Shown here piece by piece: positions 6,344-13,268 of a DNA stretch of 21,157 bases. The stretch is from the NCBI GenBank assembly GCA_016205965.1, contig JACQSM010000035.1:1-21157 (forward strand). Reading direction: 5' to 3'. The translations under genes and the position numbers were made by a program. Position 1 is the stretch's first letter. Each line of letters begins with the position of its first letter. The stretch comes from Candidatus Uhrbacteria bacterium (GTDB lineage: Bacteria > Patescibacteriota > Patescibacteriia > SG8-24). The notes beneath the pieces were generated by a model. That model was given only the letters and a program-made list of their open reading frames with translations, ran no database searches and was not told where the DNA came from.

Positions 6344-8842
6344 ATGGACGCCGTCCGAGTCGAGGAAAAAGTGAAGACCGCTCCCGCCCGCCGTAAGATC
6401 GCCCGGGCCAAGATTAAGGTCGTCGACGTCCCGACGCCGGCCGCCTCGGCCGCCGCACAAGCTGGCACGCAACTATTACCCGCGCCCAGGACCATTTCGT
6501 TCGAGCCCTCGAAGCATCTTTTGCATCTCAAATCAGCCGCCCCGGCGGCCGTGAAAAAAACGCCGATCAGGATTCCCTTGTTCAGCGACTGGCAGGATCG
6601 CCAGCACCTCCGCGACATCGAATCAAAGACGCTCTCGGTCCGTTCGCGCAACGCCTGGGAATTTCCGCCAGCCGGCGCCGAAGATATCGGCAGCGCCGCC
6701 AGGATCGCTTTTAAAACGCTCTTCGTCATCACGCCCAGGCCCCTCGCCATGACGCCGAAACCGGCGCCGGAAGCCAAGAAATCGCCGGTCATCGCAAAAG
6801 CGGCGGCACCGGCGCCCGTCGCCGTCAAAAAAATCTCCGTTGCCGCGCCGGAGCCCGTCGAAACCGCTCCTCCGCAGCCGCTCAAGACCACCTTCCGTTT
6901 CGCCCTGGCCACGCTGGCCATCCTGCTCCCTTTCGGGGCGGTTTCGGCAACCCGCGCGATCGCCAGCGCCAAGAGCGCTATGACCGACGGCGGACGCCAG
7001 GCCGTCCAAAACATGCGGACTGCGGCCGAAGCCGCCAAGAACGGCGATTTCAAAACCGCCTCGACTTCATTCTCCGAGGCTTCCGAAAAATTCCGAACCA
7101 TGGATGAAAGCCTGGGACTGATCGGCAAAATCCTGCGCCCGGTCGCCAAGCTGATCCCGGCCAAGAACGCCGTCCTGGCCGCGCCGATCCTGGTCGACGC
7201 CGGCCGCCGGCTGGCCGACGACGGCAAAACGCTGACCGAGGCCCTGGCGCAGCTCGATCCCAAGTCGGCTCCGGCGCAAAAAGCGCTCGTCATGAGCGAG
7301 CAACTTCATCGGACGCTGCCAGGAGTGGAAAAGGCCTTCGCCGACGTTTCACGAATCGACCCGTCCGCCATCCCGGCGCCGTACCGCGAAACGTTCTCGA
7401 ACGCGAAGAAGCAGGCGCCACAGCTCACCGACACGCTGCGCCGCGCCGAACTCCTGGCGTCGCTCGTCACCGGCGCCGTCGGCTCGGCCGGAACCCGCCG
7501 CTATCTGATCGTCTTCCAGAACAACGCCGAACTACGCGCCACCGGCGGTTTCATCGGCAGCTTCGCCTTGCTCGACGTCAACAAGGGCGAGATCGCCAAT
7601 CTCGAAATTCCAGGCGGCGGTTCCTACGACCTCAAGGGCAGCCTCAAAGAACACTACGCCGCCCCCCAGCCGATGCGCCTGATCAACCCGCTCTGGCAGT
7701 TCCAGGATTCCAACTGGTCGCCGGACTTTCCGACCTCGGCCCAGACCGTCGCCTGGTTCTACGAAAAGAGCGGCGGACCGACCGTCGACGGCGTCATCGC
7801 CGTCAATGCCTCGTTCATGGAAAATCTGCTCGAGGTCACCGGCCCGATCGCCATGCCGGAATACGGCAAGACCCTCACCTCCAGGAATTTCTTTTTCGAA
7901 ACCCAGAAACAGGTCGAGATGGAGTACGACAAGACCGAGAACAAGCCGAAGCAATTCATCAGCGACATGTCGCCCAAGGTGCTGTCGAAGATCATGCAAT
8001 CCGATCGCAACGGCATGATCAAGTTGGCCGGAGCCGTCGACCGCGGTTTGGCCGGCAAGGACATCCAGCTCTGGTTCAGGAATGAAGACCTGCAGTCGAG
8101 GGCGGGCTCTCTCGGCTGGACCGGCGCGCTGATGCCAGGCGACGCCGACACCCTGGCCGTGGTCCACACCAACATCGCCGGGCAGAAGACCGACGGCGTC
8201 ATGGATGAATCCATCGACCACCGCGTCAAGATTCTGTCCGACGGCACTTCGACCGTCACCCTGACGATCTCGCGCAAACATAACGGCAAGAAGAACGCGC
8301 TCTTCAACGGCGTCCGCAACGTCGACTATCTGCGGGTCTACGTTCCGGCCGGAAGCCGGCTCGTCGAAGCCGCCGGATTCGAACAACCCGATCCTAAACT
8401 TTTCAAACTGCCCGAAGCCGGCAACGAAACCCACCCCTCCCTCGCCGCCGAGGAGGCATCTGCGACCGTCGAACCGTCCTCCGGCACGAAAATCTGGAAC
8501 GAGAACGGTCTGACCGTTTTCGGCAATTGGGTCCAAACCGATACCGGCGAGACCAGCGTCGTGAAAATGATCTACGCCCTGCCGGCCGGCACGGTGAAAG
8601 TCGAACGGCCCACCGGGTATCGGGCGCTGTTCGCCAAGAACGTCGGACCCTCGATGAGCTACTCGCTGCTAGTCAAAAAGCAGCCCGGCGCCAAGCCCGC
8701 CCGCCTGACCTCCTCGATCGAACTGCCGCGCGGCTATGACCTCGCCTGGCAGTCGCCCGCGCGCGGGCGCGACGCCGACGGCCGCTGGACTTCCGAAACG
8801 AACCTCGATCGCGATCTCTTCCTGGCCGCCGTCGCCAAATAA
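6344..8842 (+). CDS. DUF4012 domain membrane-anchored surface protein
   Basis: An 832-residue protein. Residues 1-180 are a low-complexity Ala/Pro/Lys-rich cytoplasmic region. A single hydrophobic segment follows at about 183-203 (FRFALATLAILLPFGAVSA), then a helical stretch (about 205-380), then the DUF4012 core. Its hallmark is RRYLIVFQNNAELRATGGFIGS (385-406), with GSYDLKGSLKEHY, a WFYEKSGG block (471-478) and a beta-rich C-terminus. DUF4012 proteins are common in CPR bacteria and actinobacteria, often beside glycosyltransferases; their function is unknown. The placement suggests an extracellular protein tied to the surface glycan made by the upstream enzymes. The ATG at 6344 follows the previous stop by one base and the next gene begins 4 bases after this stop, so it is the middle of a three-gene operon. 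Confidence 0.88.
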   Translation: MDAVRVEEKVKTAPARRKIARAKIKVVDVPTPAASAAAQAGTQLLPAPRTISFEPSKHLLHLKSAAPAAVKKTPIRIPLFSDWQDRQHLRDIESKTLSVRSRNAWEFPPAGAEDIGSAARIAFKTLFVITPRPLAMTPKPAPEAKKSPVIAKAAAPAPVAVKKISVAAPEPVETAPPQPLKTTFRFALATLAILLPFGAVSATRAIASAKSAMTDGGRQAVQNMRTAAEAAKNGDFKTASTSFSEASEKFRTMDESLGLIGKILRPVAKLIPAKNAVLAAPILVDAGRRLADDGKTLTEALAQLDPKSAPAQKALVMSEQLHRTLPGVEKAFADVSRIDPSAIPAPYRETFSNAKKQAPQLTDTLRRAELLASLVTGAVGSAGTRRYLIVFQNNAELRATGGFIGSFALLDVNKGEIANLEIPGGGSYDLKGSLKEHYAAPQPMRLINPLWQFQDSNWSPDFPTSAQTVAWFYEKSGGPTVDGVIAVNASFMENLLEVTGPIAMPEYGKTLTSRNFFFETQKQVEMEYDKTENKPKQFISDMSPKVLSKIMQSDRNGMIKLAGAVDRGLAGKDIQLWFRNEDLQSRAGSLGWTGALMPGDADTLAVVHTNIAGQKTDGVMDESIDHRVKILSDGTSTVTLTISRKHNGKKNALFNGVRNVDYLRVYVPAGSRLVEAAGFEQPDPKLFKLPEAGNETHPSLAAEEASATVEPSSGTKIWNENGLTVFGNWVQTDTGETSVVKMIYALPAGTVKVERPTGYRALFAKNVGPSMSYSLLVKKQPGAKPARLTSSIELPRGYDLAWQSPARGRDADGRWTSETNLDRDLFLAAVAK

Positions 8843-8846
8843 CGCT

Positions 8847-10799
8847 ATGCCCAGGAAGAAAGCGGCCCCACCCATCGCTCCCGTCGAACCGGCCGTTCCC
8901 CCGGCCGCGGCGGCGACGCCGGCCGTTCCCACGGAACCGGCGCCGCCGCCGGCGCCGACTCCCGCCGCGCCGCCGAAAGAAAAAACCGTCGAAAAAGAAT
9001 TGAAAGACATCTACAGCGAACTCGGCGACGAGGGCCGCGACATGACCACGCTCGAGCAAGCCAGCGGCTCGACCGCCAAAAAGATACTCGTCGGCCTGAC
9101 GGTTTTTTTCGCCGCTCTGGCCGCCGTCGCCTGGACCGGCTTTTTCATGTTCTCGCCGGGCCGCGAAAAATTCAGCGGCGAGAAGGTCGTCGTCGATATC
9201 CAGGGACCGGCCGAACCGAAGAGCGGCGCCAAGGTCGACTACAAGATCGTCTACAAGAACGGCGAATCGATACCGCTGGGCACCGCCGTCCTGGCGATGC
9301 GCCTGCCCAAGGATTTCGCGTTATCCGAAGCCGAGCCGGCCGGAGAAAATCTCGAGTGGAAGATCGGGTCGGTGGCTCCGGGCAAGGAGGGCGCGATCGA
9401 ATTGCACGGCGTCTTCACCGCGCCGCTCAAAACCCCCCACGATCTTCAGGCGATCCTGACCTACCGCCCGGCCGACTTCAATTCCGAATTCCAAAAGGTC
9501 ACGACCCGGCCGATCATCATCAACGACTCGGTCTACGATCTTTCTATAAAAACGCCTGAAAAGACGCTGCCTGGAGAAAAAGTGACGGTTACGGCCGAGT
9601 ACGGCAACGGCGGCGCGGCCGAGGCCAAGAATCTGGTGCTGCGGTTCGAGTATCCGCAAGGTTTCATCCCCGATGCGGCCAACCCCAAGGCAGCCGATGA
9701 CGGATTCAGTACCTGGAACCTGCCGACGCTGGCGCCCGGGACCAATGGCAAGGTAACCGTTACCGGCACCTTCGCTTCCGAGGCCAAGGGCGAACTCGAC
9801 ATCAAGGCCGAGCTTCTCCTCAAAGCGGTCGGCGGCGATCTCGCGCTCCAAAAAAACGCCAGCGCCGCTTCGACGGTGATCGGCGGCGAACTGGTCACGG
9901 CGCTCATCATGAACGGCAAGACCGGCGACCAGGCGGTCGACTTCGGCGACACCCTGCGCCTGGCCCTCACCTACCGCAACACCGGCGACGTTTTGCTGGA
10001 GGATGTCTCGCTGGCGCTCGTCTTCGAAACCGAGCCATCGTCGAAAGTGCTGCTCTGGAACTCCTTGAAGGATCCCGAGGGCGGCGTCCGCGACGGTTCG
10101 AAACTGACCTGGACCAAAAAACAGATCTCGGCGCTGGGCTCAATCAAACCCGGCAGCGAGGGATCGATCGACATCGAGGTGCCTATTTTGCCGGTGCCGC
10201 AGCCCGGGACGGAACAGGCGCTCCATAAAGTATCGGCCTGGATCGAGGCCGCGGTCGGCAAAGCCGATGGCGTCGCCGTTTCGCGCGTCACCAAGTCACA
10301 GCCGGTGGCGGCCAAGATGCAGAGCGACTCGTCACTGGCGGCCCAGGCGCGCTACTTCGACGCCGACCAGGTTCCCGTCGGCACCGGTCCCCTGCCGCCC
10401 AAGGTCGGCGAAACCACCGTCTACCGCGTCACCTGGAAAATCGCCAACACGCTCCACGAATTGTCGGATCTGAAGGTCGGCGCCGCCCTGCCGCCCAACG
10501 TCATGTGGACCGGACAGTCGAGCGTCGATGCGGGCACGTTGCGCTTCGACGCCGGCTCCGAGCGGATGGTCTGGACCCTGAACCGCATGCCGACCTCGGT
10601 CAAAGCGCTGCAGGTGCATTTCGACGTTTCGTTCACGCCCGGCGACGACCAACGCGGCAAAATCGCCACCATCCTCGAAGGCACCGCCTTCGAAGCCATC
10701 GACAAAGTCACCGCCTTCTCCGTGCTCGTCGCCGCTCCGCCGCTCACCACCATGCTCGACGGCGACCCTACGGCCGAGGGCAAGGGCCGTGTGGAATAA
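8847..10799 (+). CDS. Single-pass surface protein with extracellular beta-sandwich repeats
   Basis: A 650-residue protein starting MPRKKAAPP. This start, 4 bases after the DUF4012 stop, is preferred over the longer open frame from 8736 because the extra 37 residues only restate the neighbour's coding sequence. Residues 6-45 are a Pro/Ala linker. A short acidic segment follows (ELKDIYSELGDEGRDMTTLE), then one membrane helix (about 80-102) and a long outside part. That part is built of repeated beta-type units with the feel of DUF11/CARDB adhesion-like domains, e.g. GEKVTVTAEYGNGGAAEAKNLVL and FGDTLRLALTYRNTGDVLLEDV. It ends with a Ser/Thr/Pro-containing tail and no sortase motif. The likely role is a cell-surface structural or attachment protein working with the DUF4012 partner. 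This is inference from architecture; no enzyme motif is visible. Confidence 0.82.
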   Translation: MPRKKAAPPIAPVEPAVPPAAAATPAVPTEPAPPPAPTPAAPPKEKTVEKELKDIYSELGDEGRDMTTLEQASGSTAKKILVGLTVFFAALAAVAWTGFFMFSPGREKFSGEKVVVDIQGPAEPKSGAKVDYKIVYKNGESIPLGTAVLAMRLPKDFALSEAEPAGENLEWKIGSVAPGKEGAIELHGVFTAPLKTPHDLQAILTYRPADFNSEFQKVTTRPIIINDSVYDLSIKTPEKTLPGEKVTVTAEYGNGGAAEAKNLVLRFEYPQGFIPDAANPKAADDGFSTWNLPTLAPGTNGKVTVTGTFASEAKGELDIKAELLLKAVGGDLALQKNASAASTVIGGELVTALIMNGKTGDQAVDFGDTLRLALTYRNTGDVLLEDVSLALVFETEPSSKVLLWNSLKDPEGGVRDGSKLTWTKKQISALGSIKPGSEGSIDIEVPILPVPQPGTEQALHKVSAWIEAAVGKADGVAVSRVTKSQPVAAKMQSDSSLAAQARYFDADQVPVGTGPLPPKVGETTVYRVTWKIANTLHELSDLKVGAALPPNVMWTGQSSVDAGTLRFDAGSERMVWTLNRMPTSVKALQVHFDVSFTPGDDQRGKIATILEGTAFEAIDKVTAFSVLVAAPPLTTMLDGDPTAEGKGRVE

Positions 10800-10808
10800 G
10801 GATTACGC

Positions 10809-10836
10809 AAAAAGGAGGGCGGCATTTATGCCGCCC
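10809..10836 (-). terminator. Terminator for the minus-strand lipoprotein gene
   Basis: GGGCGGCA (10817-10824) pairs with TGCCGCCC (10829-10836) around a 4-base loop. Read on the minus strand the hairpin is followed by TCCTTTTT, the mirror of the A-run at 10809-10813. It lies downstream of the gene ending at 10884, beyond the second hairpin. Confidence 0.7.
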
Positions 10837-10843
10837 TGCCCGC

Positions 10844-10882
10844 AGGACGCCCTAAAGGGCGTCCTCCTATTTAATTTTTATT
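10844..10882 (+). terminator. Terminator of the glycosyltransferase-DUF4012 operon
   Basis: AGGACGCCC (10844-10852) and GGGCGTCCT (10857-10865) form a perfect 9-bp stem with a TAAA loop. A T-rich tract follows on the plus strand (TATTTAATTTTTATT). With the preceding hairpin it makes a bidirectional terminator between convergent genes. AGGAGG at 10813-10818 can also pair with CCTCCT at 10863-10868, enclosing both hairpins. Confidence 0.75.
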
Positions 10883-10883
10883 C

Positions 10884-11474
10884 CTACTTGATGAAAGTAA
10901 AGCTCTGATACATGACGTCGAGACCATCGGATTTTGCATTCTGTTGCACTACCAGGACTCCGCCCTCTACCTCAATCGCGCGGAGACGATAGGCGTCGAC
11001 AATGTCGTAATCTTCACGGCCCCAATATTCGATGGACTTATGTCCCTGAAACATGCTCACGGCTCTAAGCGTGCCACTTTGGAATTCGACTTTGTCCGAT
11101 TGCACCGCAACAAACGACAGTCTCCACTCCTCCAACGTCATCGGATAAAATCCCACGGTAAAATTGACGATATCGGAACCTCCGGTCGGACCTAGAGTAT
11201 CTAATTTCACTTTCGTCGCTTCAGATGCCTTGACCACTGCCGGATATGCGAACAGATAGTAACCAAGCTTGTTGAGCTGGTATCCGTACTTCGTGTTCAC
11301 ATATGTTTCGACCGAGGTATCGATGACTTCCGGCTCGTCATAAGTAGGTGCTTTCACCTGATTCTTCACGTTTACCGAAACATTGGCATTTGCCGTCGTA
11401 TCCACCTTCGTCTTCGCACACCCTGCTCCCACCAACACCAGCGGCAACAACGCAACAAACCATCTCTTTTTCAT
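10884..11474 (-). CDS. Small lipoprotein of unknown function
   Basis: A 196-residue protein starting MKKRWFVALLPLVLVGAGC. This is a short basic, hydrophobic signal ending at a lipobox-like LVGAGC with the likely lipidated Cys19. The mature part opens with a Thr/Val/Asn-rich linker, then YVNTKYGYQLNKLGYYLFAYP. That pattern resembles the start of small PsbP-like or similar mixed alpha/beta exported domains in CPR genomes; the likeness is weak. The start at 11474 is chosen over the longer frame (to 11564) because the signal peptide begins there and the extension runs into the tRNA gene. The gene is clearly AT-richer than its flanks, which suggests separate acquisition. It is monocistronic, with its own -10 box and the shared terminator. 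Function unknown. Confidence 0.8.
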   Translation of the reverse strand: MKKRWFVALLPLVLVGAGCAKTKVDTTANANVSVNVKNQVKAPTYDEPEVIDTSVETYVNTKYGYQLNKLGYYLFAYPAVVKASEATKVKLDTLGPTGGSDIVNFTVGFYPMTLEEWRLSFVAVQSDKVEFQSGTLRAVSMFQGHKSIEYWGREDYDIVDAYRLRAIEVEGGVLVVQQNAKSDGLDVMYQSFTFIK

Positions 11475-11501
11475 AGCGTGTATAAAAATTATCTTGATCC
11501 A

Positions 11502-11507
11502 ATTATA
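11502..11507 (-). promoter_or_regulatory. -10 box of the small lipoprotein gene
   Basis: A consensus TATAAT on the minus strand lies 27 bases before the lipoprotein ATG. There is no convincing -35 hexamer at 16-18 bases. Readthrough from the tRNA operon upstream is also possible, as no terminator is seen after the tRNA. Confidence 0.4.
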
Positions 11508-11549
11508 AGCCAAAACAGCATTGTTGCATAAATAACGTGATTTGAACTC

Positions 11550-11624
11550 TGGTGCACCCGCCAAGAATCGAACTTGGATCTTAGGCTTCGGAGGCCCACA
11601 TTCTATCCGTTGAACTACGGGTGC
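11550..11624 (-). tRNA. tRNA-Arg (anticodon CCG), CCA encoded
   Basis: The minus strand folds as a complete cloverleaf. The acceptor stem is GCACCCG/CGGGTGC, and the D stem is GTTC/GAAT with a G-T closing pair. The anticodon stem TGGGC/GCCTA carries the loop CTCCGAA, so the anticodon is CCG and reads CGG (arginine). The variable loop has 4 bases, and the T stem CCAAG/CTTGG carries the TTCGATT loop. Discriminator A73 is followed directly by a genomically encoded CCA (11550-11552). It begins 6 bases after the FemAB-type gene's stop on the same strand, so it is probably processed from the ileS-ruvA-femAB transcript. Confidence 0.96.
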
Positions 11625-11630
11625 AGGTCG

Positions 11631-12707
11631 CTACGCCGAGCGCAAAATGGCTCGCGCTGACCGGTAGAGACTATACCAAACCGGCCGCAAAGGCAATTCC
11701 CAGGCCCCCAGATAGCCGACGCGACGACCGCCGAAGCCGAGCTTGAAACGGGTGATGCCGGCCCAAGGGTCTTCGCCGTCGTCGGTCGCGGCGACGCCCC
11801 AAAAATCATAGGTCTTGCAGCCGCGTCTCTTGGCCTCGCGCATGATCTCCCAATGCAGCAGGTGGGGCGCCATGTGCCGGCGCAACTCGGCCGAGGAAGC
11901 GCCGTGCAGGTAGGTGGCGGTGCCGCCGTAGTAGGCGACGATGGCCGCCGCCGCCGGCTGGCCGCCGACTTCGGCGAACCACAGGGCCAACTCGAGCGCG
12001 CCAGCAGGGCGGGCTAAAGCCAGCCCTCCAACGCCGATGCCGAGAACGTCGAGCATCAGGTCGTAGTGTCGGCGCTCGTGCGTATGAAACTTGTCGCGCT
12101 CGGCGGTGTGGGCCAACAGATTCCAAAAGACGTCCTTGGCATGCTTGGCGAAGTGCGGTCCGGTCGCCGTCGCCGGGCGCACGACGACGCCGTGGCGCTC
12201 GGCCAGGCGGATGTTGTAGCGGGTCTTCTGATGCATGTCCGTCAACAGTTCGTCTTCGGACTTGGTCAGATCCACGAGCACGGTCGCGGCCGGCACATTA
12301 GCCGCCGCCTGCCGAAAGCCCCAGCGCCGCATGTCGTCGGCGGAAACGACATCTCCCCGCTCGGCGAATGGCGGCTCGACGCGAGCGAACACGGCCCCCT
12401 CTTTGGCCGCGGTCGAGTTGATCGCCGCCATCGCCGCATCCATGCGCGCGCCGAACCCTTCGGCGCCGGCGGCGACGACCGGCCCGCGCGGCACGGTCGC
12501 GTAGGCGAATCCGAGCGGCAATCCGACGATGCTCAACGCGAACTGCGCCGCCACCTCCCCATCCGCCTCTTCGAGCCGGCATCGCAAAACCTGCCGCCCC
12601 AAAGTCCGCTGGAACTCGGACCAGCCCCACGATTGCAAAAAACCGCCGCCGTTGCGGAGGATGAATGCATCCCAGGTCGCTTGGTCGTCGGTCAGCCTCA
12701 ACGGCAT
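11631..12707 (-). CDS. FemAB-type peptidoglycan bridge-forming aminoacyltransferase
   Basis: A 358-residue protein with paired GNAT-like domains of the FemABX family. These enzymes transfer amino acids from aminoacyl-tRNA to the peptidoglycan precursor stem peptide on the inner side of the membrane. Family marks seen here are GGFLQSWGWSEFQRTLG (20-36) near the start, MHQKTRYNIRLAERHGV in the middle, YYGGTATYLHGASS, LLHWEIMREAKRRG, and KTYDFWGVA followed by GITRFKLGFGG towards the end. It lacks the coiled-coil hairpin arm of staphylococcal FemA, as is usual for shorter members. Its ATG directly abuts the ruvA stop (TAAATG), implying coupled translation. The tRNA follows after 6 bases. Which amino acid it uses cannot be read from sequence. 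Confidence 0.87.
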   Translation of the reverse strand: MPLRLTDDQATWDAFILRNGGGFLQSWGWSEFQRTLGRQVLRCRLEEADGEVAAQFALSIVGLPLGFAYATVPRGPVVAAGAEGFGARMDAAMAAINSTAAKEGAVFARVEPPFAERGDVVSADDMRRWGFRQAAANVPAATVLVDLTKSEDELLTDMHQKTRYNIRLAERHGVVVRPATATGPHFAKHAKDVFWNLLAHTAERDKFHTHERRHYDLMLDVLGIGVGGLALARPAGALELALWFAEVGGQPAAAAIVAYYGGTATYLHGASSAELRRHMAPHLLHWEIMREAKRRGCKTYDFWGVAATDDGEDPWAGITRFKLGFGGRRVGYLGAWELPLRPVWYSLYRSARAILRSA

Positions 12708-13259
12708 TTATTTCTTGCTCAACTCTTTGAGAGCGGTGCGCAAACGATCCTCGACCTTGTCGCCGGCCGAGCTGGCCAGCACTTCGCGGCTGCGCTCGCG
12801 GCCGTAGCCGAGGTTGACCAGGGCGGCGATCATCTCTTCGGTTTCGGCGTCGCCGCGATCGTCGGCCAAGCGGCCGCGCAGTTCCAGCACGATCTTCTGC
12901 GCCGTTTTCCTGCCGACGCCGGAAACGCCGGTCAGGGCGGCGATATCGCCGCGATCGATCATCGATTCGATCTCCTTGGTGCCGCCCAGCGAAAAAATGT
13001 TCATGGCCAGCTTGGGGCCGACGCCGGAAATCGACAGCAATTTCAGGAACAGCCGGTGTTCGGCCGCGTTCAAAAAGCCGTACAGATCGCGGGAATCCTC
13101 GCGGATGTACTCGTGCGTCCAGAGCCGCGCCGGCGCGTCGATGGCGACCGCTTCCAAGGCCCGTTTGTGAAGATGGACCTGGTAGCCGACGCCCTCGACC
13201 TCGACGATGGCATCGTGGCCGTCCTTAGCAGTGACCGTGCCGGAGAGGGTGATGATCAT
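12708..13259 (-). CDS. ruvA: Holliday junction branch migration protein RuvA
   Basis: A 183-residue RuvA, slightly short for the family (about 190-205). It binds the four-way junction and loads the RuvB motor during recombination. Domain I is an OB-fold (MIITLSGTV...VEVEGVGYQVHL, 1-60). Domain II has two helix-hairpin-helix motifs, LLSISGVGPKLAMNIF (74-89) and LTGVSGVGRKTAQKIV (109-124). Domain III, the flexible RuvB-contacting helices, is residues 140-183 (EEMIAALVNLGYGRERSREVL). It begins 9 bases after ileS and ends exactly where the FemAB-type gene starts. No ruvB or ruvC lies in the window. Confidence 0.95.
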   Translation of the reverse strand: MIITLSGTVTAKDGHDAIVEVEGVGYQVHLHKRALEAVAIDAPARLWTHEYIREDSRDLYGFLNAAEHRLFLKLLSISGVGPKLAMNIFSLGGTKEIESMIDRGDIAALTGVSGVGRKTAQKIVLELRGRLADDRGDAETEEMIAALVNLGYGRERSREVLASSAGDKVEDRLRTALKELSKK

Positions 13260-13268
13260 GGCTTCATA

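Noticed and set aside
5341..7293. A 650-codon open frame on the minus strand opposite the glycosyltransferase and DUF4012 genes
   Set aside because: Antisense shadow in high-GC DNA; no motifs, and the plus strand encodes well-defined proteins.
8736..8846. Extended start of the repeat-rich surface protein
   Set aside because: Those 37 codons overlap the end of the DUF4012 gene in another frame and show no homology-like features.
11475..11564. Extended start of the small lipoprotein
   Set aside because: The extension reaches into the tRNA-Arg gene and would bury the signal peptide.
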